From Cupriavidus taiwanensis (GTDB lineage Bacteria; Pseudomonadota; Gammaproteobacteria; Burkholderiales; Burkholderiaceae): DNA of 64,000 nucleotides. The stretch is from positions 434,001-498,000 of the forward strand of contig NZ_LT984804.1 in NCBI RefSeq assembly GCF_900250115.1, in the 5' to 3' direction. Of the stretch, positions 17,568 to 26,135 are shown piece after piece (positions within the stretch are counted from its first letter, which is position 1; each line of letters begins with the position of its first letter). Both the position numbers and the translations under genes were made by a program. A model generated the notes under the pieces. That model had not been told where the DNA came from and ran no database searches. It was given only the letters and a program-made list of their open reading frames with translations.

Positions 17568-18803
17568 TCAGGACGCCACGCTGGCTGCGCGCAAATCCGC
17601 GATGCCGGCGTCGTCGTAGCCCAACGCGCGCAGGATCTCGTCAGTGTGTTCGCCGGGATCGGGCGCGGCGCGATTGAATTGCTCCGGGTGCGGCGCGGCC
17701 GACAGGTTGATCGGCGAACGCAGCAGCGCAAGCGGCCCCAGCACGGGGTGCTCGGCGGGCCGGGTCATGCGCAGGTGCCGCACCTGCGCGTCCTCGAAAG
17801 CCTGGCCGATATCGAACACCGGACCGCAGGGCACGCCCGCCGCATTCAGGCGCGCGGTCAGTTCGGCGGCGGTGAAGGCGGCGGTGCACTGGTTGATGGC
17901 CGCGTCCAGGCGATGGCGCTCGGCGGCCCGGCCGGGGGCAGTCTGGAAGGCGGGCTCGTCCAGCAGCCAGCCGGCCTCGACGGTGCGGCAGAAGTTGGCC
18001 CACATGCGGTCGGTGCTGGCGGCGATATTGACCACGCCGTCGCGGCAGCGGTAGGTGCCCATCGGCACCAGCGTCGGGTGCGCGTTGCCCTGCTGCGTTG
18101 GCACTTCGCCGTCCACGGTGTAGCGGGTGGCCTGGAAATCCAGCTTGTTGAGCATGCCTTCGATCAGCGAGGTATGCACCCATTGCCCGCGCCCGGTACG
18201 CGCGCGGTGCAGCAGCGCCAGCAGGATGCCCTGGCCCAGGAACATGCCGGCGGTGGTGTCGGAAATGGCGATACCGACGCGCAACGGCCCCTGGCCCGGT
18301 GCGCCGGTGACCGAGCTCAGTCCCGACATGCCCTGCACGATCTGGTCCAGCCCCGGGCGCTCGCAGTAGGGCCCGTCCTGGCCGAATCCCGAGATGCTGG
18401 CCAGGATCACGCGCGGATTGATCGCGCTCAGGCGCGCGAAGCTCAGTCCCAGGCGTTCCTTGACCACCGAGCGGAAGTTCTCCACCACCACGTCGGCGCG
18501 CCGCACCAGGCGCTCCATCACCTCGGCGCCCTGCGGCGTCTTCAGGTCCAGGCACAGGCTGCGCTTGTTGCGATGCAGGTTCTGCTCGTCAGAGCCGCGC
18601 CGCCGCCCGGTCACCGAGCCGCGATCCTGCGGCGGCGGCGGCTCCACGCGGATGACGTCGGCGCCCCAGTCCGACAGCAGACGCACGGCGGCGGGGCCGG
18701 CGCGCGCGATCGAGAGATCCAGCACGGTGATGCCCGACAGCGGCAGGTCTGCGCCCGGGGCGGAAGTCCCGCCGGCTTCAGGGGCGGGTGGCACGAACGT
18801 CAT
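17568..18803 (-). CDS. CaiB/BaiF-family (class III) CoA-transferase
   Basis: The 411-residue protein follows the family: LPLSGITVLDLSIARAGPAA at the start, WGADVIRVEPP, then NKRSLCLDLKTPQG and ISGFGQDGPY. These enzymes move CoA between acyl-CoA and a free acid, via an acyl-enzyme on an Asp. At the position where the nucleophile is expected, this protein reads HTSLIEGML, with Glu rather than Asp, as in a subset of the family; activity should not be assumed. It is divergent from a quinone oxidoreductase/crotonase pair and upstream of a Bug receptor, which suggests uptake, CoA activation and further metabolism of one organic acid. Confidence 0.88.
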   Translation of the reverse strand: MTFVPPAPEAGGTSAPGADLPLSGITVLDLSIARAGPAAVRLLSDWGADVIRVEPPPPQDRGSVTGRRRGSDEQNLHRNKRSLCLDLKTPQGAEVMERLVRRADVVVENFRSVVKERLGLSFARLSAINPRVILASISGFGQDGPYCERPGLDQIVQGMSGLSSVTGAPGQGPLRVGIAISDTTAGMFLGQGILLALLHRARTGRGQWVHTSLIEGMLNKLDFQATRYTVDGEVPTQQGNAHPTLVPMGTYRCRDGVVNIAASTDRMWANFCRTVEAGWLLDEPAFQTAPGRAAERHRLDAAINQCTAAFTAAELTARLNAAGVPCGPVFDIGQAFEDAQVRHLRMTRPAEHPVLGPLALLRSPINLSAAPHPEQFNRAAPDPGEHTDEILRALGYDDAGIADLRAASVAS

Positions 18804-18835
18804 GGCAAATCCTCAGCGATGGGTGGCGGCATTTA

Positions 18836-18868
18836 GTATACAAATGGAAGATATAAAAATACGTATAC
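18836..18868. promoter_or_regulatory. Paired GTATAC palindromes in divergent promoter region
   Basis: Two copies of the 6-bp palindrome GTATAC (18836-18841 and 18863-18868) lie 27 bp apart in the AT-rich part of the 211-bp gap between the CoA-transferase and the quinone oxidoreductase, separated by GATATAAAAATAC. The setting suits an operator, perhaps for the FCD regulator at 15279-15965. Binding is inference. Confidence 0.4.
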
Positions 18869-19014
18869 GGACTTTCCACGATGCGTTGCGGGCTGGGATG
18901 GCGTACGCTGCCGTGGTCCTTGCTCCGCGGCCGTGACCCAAGAGGCCGTTTTGTCCCGCCCGGCTGCGCAAACGCGCCGCGTAACCCAGCTCCTTCCACC
19001 TCACTAAGGTTTGT

Positions 19015-19995
19015 ATGCTTTCAGAATCTTTCTGTATTTACAGGAACGGCGGGCCCGAGGTGCTGGAGGCGTGCCGGGTTCCCGTGCCGTCACCGGGCCC
19101 CGGCGAAGTCCAGTTGCGCCAATCCGCGATCGGCCTGAACTTCGCGGACATCTATCAGCGCAAAGGCGCGCATGGCCCCCATGCCGCGACCCCGTTTCCC
19201 ATCACGCTGGGCTCGGTCGGAGCGGGCACGGTCACCGCGATCGGTCCTGGCGTAGAGGGTGTCATGGTCGGCCAGCGTGTCGCCTGCATGCACCCGGGCG
19301 CCTACCAGGTGACCCGCAACGTGCCTGCGGGCCGGCTCGTGCCCTTGCCGGAGTCGGTTGCCGAAGAGGTGGCCGGCGCCACGCTGCTGCGCGGCCTGAC
19401 CGCCGAGTACCTGCTGCGCCGGCTCTACGCCGTGCAGCCGGGCGACGTGGTGCTGGTGCACGCGGCGGCGGGTGGCATGGGCGTGCTGCTGTCGCAGTGG
19501 GCGCGCGCACTGGGCGCGACCGTGATCGGGACCGTGGGCAGCGAGGCCAAGCGGGCGATAGCGCTGGCACACGGTTGCCACCACGTCGTCAACTACCGCG
19601 AGGGCAGCTTCGTCGACGCGGTGCTGGCTCTGACCGGCGGCGAGGGCGTGGCCGTGGTCTACGACGCCGTCGGCAAGGACGTGTTCGTGCCGTCGCTGCA
19701 ATGCCTGCGGCCGTGCGGCATGGCGATCAACTACGGCACCGCGTCGGGCGACGTGGAGGCCTTCGACCTGCAGTTGCTGCACGCGCGCTCGCTGATCGTG
19801 TCGCGGCCCACGTTGCGCACCTATATTGCCAGCCCGCAGGCGCTGGCCGGTGCCGCGGCCACGCTGTTCGCCGCGGTCGCGGCCGGGCAGTTGCGGCTGG
19901 AAGTCAACCACCGGTACCCGCTGGCTGCCGTGCGCGACGCGCACCGCGACCTGGAGGGCCGTGCCACCACGGGTTCGGCCGTGCTGATCCCCTGA
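19015..19995 (+). CDS. NAD(P)H:quinone oxidoreductase, zeta-crystallin type (MDR superfamily)
   Basis: The 326-residue medium-chain dehydrogenase lacks the zinc-binding Cys cluster. IGLNFADIYQRKG near residue 40, the VLVHAAAGGMGVLLSQWAR nucleotide-binding loop near residue 155 and ATVIGTVGSEAKRAIA (the Ser/Lys/Arg that read NADPH) place it with QOR. It reduces quinones or other alpha,beta-unsaturated carbonyls in the cytoplasm. The gene ends 30 bp before the crotonase-fold gene and is co-directional, so the two are probably one operon, divergent from the CoA-transferase. Confidence 0.88.
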   Translation: MLSESFCIYRNGGPEVLEACRVPVPSPGPGEVQLRQSAIGLNFADIYQRKGAHGPHAATPFPITLGSVGAGTVTAIGPGVEGVMVGQRVACMHPGAYQVTRNVPAGRLVPLPESVAEEVAGATLLRGLTAEYLLRRLYAVQPGDVVLVHAAAGGMGVLLSQWARALGATVIGTVGSEAKRAIALAHGCHHVVNYREGSFVDAVLALTGGEGVAVVYDAVGKDVFVPSLQCLRPCGMAINYGTASGDVEAFDLQLLHARSLIVSRPTLRTYIASPQALAGAAATLFAAVAAGQLRLEVNHRYPLAAVRDAHRDLEGRATTGSAVLIP

Positions 19996-20025
19996 GCCCC
20001 ATTGATTCCCACTGGAGTATTGCCC

Positions 20026-20784
20026 ATGCAGACTGATGGTTCCCTTCCTTCTCTCGATATTGCCGGCCATGTCGCCACCATCACCTTGCGCAGCCCTGAG
20101 GTGGCCAACCGGCTGGGGCCGGACGACCTGGCCGAACTGCAGCGCCAGGTCGAGGCGGTCAATGCCAGCGACGTGCGGGTGCTGCGGCTGCGCGGCACCG
20201 GCAAATACTTCTGCAGCGGCTTCGACATCGGCCGGCTCGCGGCCGGGCAGCGCGGCGCCGGCTTCGAAACCCTGGTCAACGCGCTGGAAGACTGCCGCGC
20301 CGTGACCATTGCCGAGATCCACGGTGGCGTCTACGGCGGCGGCACCGACCTGGCGCTGGCTTGCGACTTCCGGCTCGGCACCGCGGCGGTCGACATGTTC
20401 ATGCCCGCGGCGCGGCTGGGCCTGCATTTCTACCAGCGCGGCATGGAACGCTATATCAGCCGGCTGGGACTGAACCACGCCAAGCGCCTGTTCTTGACCG
20501 CCGAGCGCATCGGCGCCGACGAAATGTTCCGCTGCGGCTTCCTGACCGAATTGCTGCCCGCCGAAGGCCTGCGCGAGCGCGCGGAGCAGCTCAGCGGCAT
20601 CGTGGCCGGGCTGGCGCCCCTGGCGGTGCAAGGCATGAAGCGCCACCTGAACGCAATCAGCCACGGCCGGCTGGACGCCGCGGCGCTGGCCGCCGATATC
20701 GTCGCGGCCAACGGCTCGCAGGATATCCGCGAAGGCGCGCTGGCCTGGCAGGAGAAACGCCAGCCGCGCTTTACCCGGACCTGA
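20026..20784 (+). CDS. Enoyl-CoA hydratase/isomerase-family (crotonase-fold) protein
   Basis: The 252-residue protein has the crotonase core: KYFCSGFDIGRLAAGQ supplies the first oxyanion-hole segment and GGVYGGGTDLALACDFRLGT the second. Two points are odd. Where rat enoyl-CoA hydratase carries Glu144 (GGGCELAM) this has Asp, and where Glu164 is expected (PEI) the text reads MFMPAARLGL without Glu. A simple hydratase is therefore doubtful; isomerase, hydrolase or decarboxylase chemistry on a CoA ester is possible. The ATG at 20026 is chosen over an upstream TTG because a GGAG site lies 8 bp before it. It is co-transcribed with the quinone oxidoreductase. Confidence 0.8.
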   Translation: MQTDGSLPSLDIAGHVATITLRSPEVANRLGPDDLAELQRQVEAVNASDVRVLRLRGTGKYFCSGFDIGRLAAGQRGAGFETLVNALEDCRAVTIAEIHGGVYGGGTDLALACDFRLGTAAVDMFMPAARLGLHFYQRGMERYISRLGLNHAKRLFLTAERIGADEMFRCGFLTELLPAEGLRERAEQLSGIVAGLAPLAVQGMKRHLNAISHGRLDAAALAADIVAANGSQDIREGALAWQEKRQPRFTRT

Positions 20785-20816
20785 GCGGGCTTGTGTGACG
20801 CAGCGGCGGCGATTGG

Positions 20817-21707
20817 CTATTGGCGCCGCTGCATTACCCAGTCCACCGCACGGGCCAGGAACGGCGAGGTATCGCCGTCGCGATAGCTCATGATCACCGG
20901 CGAGACGAAACCCGGCGCATCGATGGGGCAATAGCGCACATCGTCGCGATGCAGCCGCTGGATCGACGCCGGCACCAGCGTGATGCCGACGCCGGCGGCG
21001 ACCAGTCCGAGCGCGGTCTGCAGTTCGTTGGCTTCCTGCGCCACGCGCAGCTGCAAACCTTGCGCGCGGAACAGCGACAGCAGGTGGTCGGCGTAGCTGG
21101 GGCGCGGCCTGGCCGGATAGAGGATGAACGGGCGCGCCGCCAGCGCCTGCGGCGTCAGCGCCTTGCGGCGCGGTGCCGGCAGGCGCGCGGGCAGCGCCGC
21201 CACCAGCGGTTCGGCCATCACCACCTGTTGCCGGATCGCGGGATCGTTCAGCGCGATGCGGCCGAAGCCCAGGTCGATGCGGCCGGCCTTGAGCGCCTCG
21301 ATCTGCTCGACGGTGATCATCTCGGCCAGTCCGACTTCCACTTGCTGGCCGCCGCGGTCCGATTCGCGCAGTTCGCGGATCAGTTCCGGCAGCACGCCGT
21401 ACAGCACCGACGGCACGAAACCGATGCCGAACCAGCGCTTTTCCTCGCGCCCGATGCGGCGCGTGCCTTCGATGGTTTCCTCCACGCGCTGCGTCAACTG
21501 GGTGCTCTGCTCCAGCAGGAAGCGGCCCGCCTCGGTCAGGCGCAAGCCGCGGCCGATGCGGTCGAACAGCGCTACGCCGATCTCCTCTTCCAGTTGCCGG
21601 ATCTGGCGCGACAGCGGCGGCTGCGCCATATGCAGCCGCTCGGCGGCGCGGGTCACGTTGAGTTCCTGCGCCACGACCTGGAAATAACGCAGGTGCCGGA
21701 GTTCCAT
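20817..21707 (-). CDS. catR: LysR-family activator, CatR/BenM type
   Basis: The 296-residue LysR protein has an N-terminal winged helix (MELRHLRYFQVVAQELNVTR, with AQPPLSRQIRQLE as the recognition helix) and an effector domain from about residue 90 (VPSVLYGVLPELIRELRE, then VAAGVGITLVPASI). It most resembles the muconate-responsive CatR/CatM/BenM group. Start chosen at 21707: a GGAAAGGACA ribosome site lies directly upstream, and the alternative ATG at 21722 would run into the operator. It is divergent from catB, the classic arrangement, and the ATAC-N7-GTAT site at 21721-21735 fits cis,cis-muconate-dependent activation of catB and self-repression. Confidence 0.88.
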   Translation of the reverse strand: MELRHLRYFQVVAQELNVTRAAERLHMAQPPLSRQIRQLEEEIGVALFDRIGRGLRLTEAGRFLLEQSTQLTQRVEETIEGTRRIGREEKRWFGIGFVPSVLYGVLPELIRELRESDRGGQQVEVGLAEMITVEQIEALKAGRIDLGFGRIALNDPAIRQQVVMAEPLVAALPARLPAPRRKALTPQALAARPFILYPARPRPSYADHLLSLFRAQGLQLRVAQEANELQTALGLVAAGVGITLVPASIQRLHRDDVRYCPIDAPGFVSPVIMSYRDGDTSPFLARAVDWVMQRRQ

Positions 21708-21720
21708 GGGTGTCCTTTCC

Positions 21721-21735
21721 ATACCTGAAAGGTAT
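21721..21735. promoter_or_regulatory. CatR/LysR recognition site (ATAC-N7-GTAT)
   Basis: ATACCTGAAAGGTAT is a near-perfect inverted repeat containing the T-N11-A LysR core and exactly matching the ATAC-N7-GTAT sites known for CatR, CatM and BenM. It starts 13 bp from the catR ATG and ends 81 bp before the catB ATG. A second, weaker ATAC at 21781-21784 may be part of the activation half-site. Confidence 0.8.
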
Positions 21736-21816
21736 TGATCGAGACATCATCGGTCTTGGACAGCGGCAAAGTCAAGCTGCATACTTGGTTGCAACTTCAA
21801 ACTGCATTAATAAGGT

Positions 21817-22935
21817 ATGACCGCGACAATCACTTCGGTGGAAGCCATCCTGGTGGACCTGCCCACCATCCGGGCCCACCAGCTGGCGATGGCCACGATG
21901 CAGCAGCAGACGCTGGTGATCGTGCGGCTGCGCTGCAGCGATGGCGTGGAAGGCATCGGCGAGGCCACCACCATCGGCGGTCTGTCTTATGGCGACGAGA
22001 GCCCCGAAGGCATCAAGCTGACCATCGATACCTACCTGGCGCCGGCGCTGGCCGGGCAGGATGCCACCAACGTGCATGGCGCCATGGCGCGCCTGGGCAA
22101 GGTCGCGCGCGGCAACCGCTTTGCCAAGTCCGCGCTCGAGACCGCATTGCTGGACGCGCAGGGCAAGCGCCTGGGCGTGCCGCTGGCCACGCTGCTGGGC
22201 GGCGCGGTGCGCGCGACGCTGCCGGTGCTGTGGACCCTCGCCAGCGGCGACACCGCGCGCGATATCGCCGAGGCCGAGCAACTGCTGGCCGAGCGCCGCC
22301 ACCACACCTTCAAGCTGAAGATCGGCCGGCGCAGCGTGCGCGACGATGTGGCGCACGTGGCCGCGATCAAGCGCGCGCTGGGCGACCGCGCGCGCGTCAC
22401 CGTCGATGTCAACCAGGCCTGGAACGAGGCCGACGCCGCCACCGGCATCGCCATGCTGGAAGCCGCCGGCATCGACCTGGTCGAGCAACCCACGCCACGC
22501 GAGCAGCGCATGGCGCTGGCGCGGCTGGCCGCGCGCTTCGTGGTGCCGATCATGGCCGATGAAGCGGTGTGCGGCCCCGAGGATGCCATGGAGCTGGCGC
22601 GCATCGGCGGCGCCGATGTGTTCGCGCTGAAGATCGCCAAGGCCGGCGGCATCTTCGGCATGCTGCGCACCGCCGCGGTCGGCGATGCCGCGGGCATCGC
22701 GCTGTATGGCGGCACCATGCTCGAAGGCAGCGTCGGCACCATCGCCGCGGCGCACGGCTTCTGCACGCTGCCGCAACTGGCGTGGGGCACCGAGTTGTTC
22801 GGTCCGCTTCTGCTCAAGGACGACATCGTGCAGCACCGACCCGAGTATCGCGACTTCAGCCTGCACCTGCCCGAAGGGCCTGGCCTGGGTTTGGTGCTGG
22901 ACGAAGACAAGCTGGCGCATTACCGGCGCCGCTGA
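21817..22935 (+). CDS. catB: Muconate cycloisomerase
   Basis: The 372-residue enolase-superfamily enzyme turns cis,cis-muconate into muconolactone in the catechol ortho-cleavage branch of the beta-ketoadipate pathway. The KLKIG motif (KxK, about residues 165-170) supplies the catalytic Lys; VDVNQAWNE, LVEQPTPRE and IMADEAVCG give the three metal ligands; FALKIAKAGG gives the second Lys. Length is normal. The GTATG start follows an AAGG site. catC and catA are not next to it: the next gene is a Bug receptor 65 bp downstream, so the rest of the pathway must be elsewhere, or this is a transport-linked copy. Confidence 0.93.
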   Translation: MTATITSVEAILVDLPTIRAHQLAMATMQQQTLVIVRLRCSDGVEGIGEATTIGGLSYGDESPEGIKLTIDTYLAPALAGQDATNVHGAMARLGKVARGNRFAKSALETALLDAQGKRLGVPLATLLGGAVRATLPVLWTLASGDTARDIAEAEQLLAERRHHTFKLKIGRRSVRDDVAHVAAIKRALGDRARVTVDVNQAWNEADAATGIAMLEAAGIDLVEQPTPREQRMALARLAARFVVPIMADEAVCGPEDAMELARIGGADVFALKIAKAGGIFGMLRTAAVGDAAGIALYGGTMLEGSVGTIAAAHGFCTLPQLAWGTELFGPLLLKDDIVQHRPEYRDFSLHLPEGPGLGLVLDEDKLAHYRRR

Positions 22936-23000
22936 GCCGGCGCAGCGATTCCTGCGCCCGGCGCGTTGCCCGCGCCGGCGCATCACGCAGTGAGGAGACC

Positions 23001-23996
23001 ATGAAGACATTATTCCAGCGGCTGGCAAGTACCGGCCGCGCCGGGGCGCTGGCCCTGGCGGCCAGCCTGTCGTTCGCCGCACCGGCCGCGCACGCGGCCT
23101 ACCCGGATCACCCGATCCGCTGGATCGTGCCATTCCCGGCTGGCGGCGCCATGGACAATATCGCCCGCACGCTTGGCGAAGAGATGTCGCGCACGCTCGG
23201 CCAGTCCATCGTGGTGGAAAACCGTCCGGGCGCCGGCGGCAACATCGGTGCCGAACTGGTGGCGCGCGCGCCCGCCGACGGCTACACCCTGATCATCGTC
23301 GCCAATGGCATGGCCGTGAATCCGGCGCTGTACGGCCGCCTGAACTACGACCCGGTCAAGGACTTTGCGCCGGTGTCGCTGCTGGCGGTGGTGCCCAACG
23401 TGCTGGTCGCCAACAAGGCGCGGCGCCAGGAAAGCACCATCAAGGAAGTGGTCGCGCATGCCAGGGCAGCGCCGGGCAAATACACCTACGCCTCGGCCGG
23501 CAACGGCACTTCGATCCACCTCGCGGGCGAGCTGTTCACGTCGATGGCCGGCGTCGACATGCTGCATGTTCCCTACAAGGGCAGCGGCCCGGCCATGACG
23601 GATCTGCTCGGTGGGCAGGTCGACTACATGTTCGACAGCATCACCTCGGCCCGTCCCCATATCGAATCGGGCAAGCTGACGGCGATCGCGGTCACCACCA
23701 GCAAGCGTTCCAGCGCGCTGCCCAATGTGCCGACGGTCGCCGAAGCCGGCCTGCCGGGCTATGAGCTGTCGCCCTGGTTCGCCGCCTTCGTGCCGGCGAA
23801 GACGCCGCAGCCGGTGATCGACACGCTCAACCGCGCCATGCTCGAGGCGCTGCGCAAGCCCGCGGTGCAGAAACGGCTGGCGCTGATCGGCGCCGAGCCG
23901 ATCGGCAGTTCGCCGGCGGTGCTGCGCGAGCACCTCGCCAAAGAGACCGACAAGTGGGGCGCGTTGATCCGGCAGCGGGGTATCCGCGCGGACTGA
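23001..23996 (+). CDS. Bug/TctC-family periplasmic receptor in the cat operon
   Basis: The 331-residue protein has a signal peptide (ALALAASLSFAAPAAHA, about residues 16-32) and Bug motifs VPFPAGGAMDNIARTLGE, VVENRPGAGGNIGAELV and DGYTLIIVANGMAVNPAL. A GAGGAG site lies 5 bp before the ATG. Placed 65 bp after catB on the same strand, it is likely induced with catB by CatR, so a muconate- or benzoate-like aromatic acid is a reasonable ligand guess. That is context, not proof. Confidence 0.88.
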   Translation: MKTLFQRLASTGRAGALALAASLSFAAPAAHAAYPDHPIRWIVPFPAGGAMDNIARTLGEEMSRTLGQSIVVENRPGAGGNIGAELVARAPADGYTLIIVANGMAVNPALYGRLNYDPVKDFAPVSLLAVVPNVLVANKARRQESTIKEVVAHARAAPGKYTYASAGNGTSIHLAGELFTSMAGVDMLHVPYKGSGPAMTDLLGGQVDYMFDSITSARPHIESGKLTAIAVTTSKRSSALPNVPTVAEAGLPGYELSPWFAAFVPAKTPQPVIDTLNRAMLEALRKPAVQKRLALIGAEPIGSSPAVLREHLAKETDKWGALIRQRGIRAD

Positions 23997-24026
23997 GGCA
24001 ACCTGACCACCCGCAAGTGCGTCGCC

Positions 24027-25026
24027 GTGCACGGACAGCGCGGCATGGAGAGGATCACCCTCTCATCCCCCACTCCAGTAGGGAACAATGCCGGCGGCGA
24101 CCTGGGCGCGCGCATCGAGGTGGACCGCGATGACGAGACCGGCCGCCTGCTGGCGGCGCTGCGCGACATGAACGAGCGCCTGACCGCCACCGTCGCCCGG
24201 GTGCGCGCCGGCAGCGGCAATATCGCCATCAGCACCAGCGAGATCGTGCGCGGCAACGCCGACCTGAGCAGCCGCACCGAGGAGCAGGCGGCCTCGCTGG
24301 AGCAGACCGCGGCCAGCATGGAGGAACTGACCGAGGCCGTGCGCCAGAACACCGAGAACGCACGCCAGGCCAGCGAACTGGCGCGCAATGCCGCCGATGT
24401 GGCGCAGCGTGGCAGCACCACGGTGCAGCGCGTGGTCGGCACGATGCAGGACATCAGCGCCAGCTCGGGCAAGATCGCGGAGATCACCGGGATCATCGAG
24501 GGCATTGCCTTCCAGACCAATATCCTGGCGCTGAACGCCGCGGTGGAAGCGGCGCGCGCCGGCGAGCAGGGCGCGGCTTTGCGGTGGTGGCGAGCAAGGT
24601 GCGCGGGCTGGCCCAGCGCTCGTCGAGCGCGGCCAAGGAGATCAAGGAACTGATCGAGGCGTCGGGCCGGCAAGTGCAGGATGGCTCGTCGCTGGCCAGC
24701 GAGGCGGGCCAGACCATGGCCGAGGTGACCCAGGCGGTGGCGCGCGTGACTGGCATCGTCGAGGAAATCGCCACGGCATCGGCGGAGCAGACCCGCGGCA
24801 TCGAGCAGGTCAACCAGGCCATCGTGCAGATCGACCAGGTGACGCACAGAACGCGTCGCTGGTGAGCGAGGCGGCCAATGCCGCGCGCGCGCTGGAAGAG
24901 CAGGGCCGCGAACGGAGCGAGGTGGTGGCGTTCTTCCGCCTGCCCGGCGAAGCGGGGACCACGCCGCCGGGTGCCGGCACCCTGGCCTCGGCGCGGCGCG
25001 TGGCGCACCGGCCTGCCACCGCATAG
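24027..25026 (+). pseudogene. Methyl-accepting chemotaxis protein remnant (truncated, two frameshifts)
   Basis: The text starts inside a HAMP domain ([20 protein letters not shown]) and continues as a canonical MCP signalling domain, including the hairpin tip [21 protein letters not shown]. The periplasmic domain and both membrane helices are absent. One base is missing near 24571-24576 (the expected [12 protein letters not shown] becomes out of frame), and another near 24846-24850 ([13 protein letters not shown]). The three frames together run to a stop at 25024-25026. Otherwise the coding sequence is well preserved, so the decay looks recent, or the missing bases are sequencing errors; the lost N-terminus argues for real decay. 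Confidence 0.85.
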
Positions 25027-25102
25027 CCGCCGGCGGGCTTGGCTGCACGCAGGCGCCCGGGCGGGTAAACTGGCCGGTCCTGACTCCCCCGTTGCCACCG
25101 CC

Positions 25103-26074
25103 ATGACCCTGCCGATCTCCTTCGACGACGTTGCCGCCGCGCACGAACGCATCCGCGCGGCCGCCCACCGCACCCCGGTGCTGACCTCCGCCACCGCCGA
25201 CGCGGCCACCGGGGCGCAGCTGTTCTTCAAGTGCGAGAACTTCCAGCGCATCGGCGCCTTCAAGTTCCGCGGCGCCTACAACGCCATTGCCCAGTTCACG
25301 CCGCAGCAGAAGGCGGGCGGCGTGCTGGCGTTCTCCTCCGGCAACCATGCGCAGGCGATCGCGCTGTCGGCGCGCCTGCTGGGCGTGCAGGCAGTGATCG
25401 TGATGCCGCAGGACGCCCCCGCGATCAAGATCGAAGCCACGCGCGGCTATGGCGCGGAGGTGGTGCTGTACGACCGCTACCAGGACGACCGCGAGGCCCT
25501 GGGCCGGCGCATTGCCGGCGAACGCGGCATGACGCTGATCCCGCCCTACGACCACCCGCACGTGATGGCCGGGCAAGGCACGGCGGCCAAGGAACTGTTC
25601 GAGGAAACCGGCCCGCTCGACATGCTGGTGGTGTGCCTGGGCGGCGGCGGGCTGCTGTCGGGCTGCGCGGTTGCGGCACACGCGATGTCGCCCGGCTGCG
25701 CGGTTTATGGCGTCGAGCCCGAGGCCGGCAACGACGGCCAGCGCAGCCTGCGCAGCGGCGAGATCGTTCGCATCGACACCCCGCGCACCATTGCCGATGG
25801 CGCGCAGACGCCGTACCTGGGCAACCACACCTTCGCCGTGATCCGCGAACTGGTGACGGATATCGCCACCGTGTCGGACGCGGAACTGGTCGAGACCATG
25901 AAGTTCTTCGCCGGGCGCATGAAGATCGTGGTGGAACCTACCGGCTGCCTGGCCGCGGCGGCGGTGCTGCATGGCAAGCTCGATGTGAAAGGCAAGCGGG
26001 TGGGCATCATCGTGTCGGGGGGGAATGTGGATCTGGGGGCGTTTGCGGGCTTTGTCGGGCAGGGCGCCTGCTAG
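25103..26074 (+). CDS. PLP-dependent threonine/serine dehydratase family (hydroxyaspartate ammonia-lyase or serine racemase type)
   Basis: The 323-residue fold-type II enzyme has the PLP Lys in GAFKFRGAYN (residue 54), the substrate Ser loop FSSGNHAQAIA and the phosphate-binding GGGGLLSG. The length is that of catabolic threonine dehydratase, serine racemase and threo-3-hydroxyaspartate ammonia-lyase, with no C-terminal regulatory ACT domain as in IlvA. The terminal VSGGNVDLG matches the lyase branch. The reaction is deamination of a hydroxy-amino acid to a keto acid and ammonia. Which of the three it prefers cannot be told by eye. Not linked to the MCP remnant upstream. Confidence 0.88.
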   Translation: MTLPISFDDVAAAHERIRAAAHRTPVLTSATADAATGAQLFFKCENFQRIGAFKFRGAYNAIAQFTPQQKAGGVLAFSSGNHAQAIALSARLLGVQAVIVMPQDAPAIKIEATRGYGAEVVLYDRYQDDREALGRRIAGERGMTLIPPYDHPHVMAGQGTAAKELFEETGPLDMLVVCLGGGGLLSGCAVAAHAMSPGCAVYGVEPEAGNDGQRSLRSGEIVRIDTPRTIADGAQTPYLGNHTFAVIRELVTDIATVSDAELVETMKFFAGRMKIVVEPTGCLAAAAVLHGKLDVKGKRVGIIVSGGNVDLGAFAGFVGQGAC

Positions 26075-26135
26075 GGAATCCTTGGCAAGCCCCGGTCTCT
26101 AAGCAGCAAAGCGTGACGACAGGGGCAGGGCCGAC

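Noticed and set aside
21708..21722. Upstream ATG of catR at 21722
   Set aside because: It overlaps the CatR operator and lacks a ribosome site; the ATG at 21707 has GGAAAGGACA upstream.
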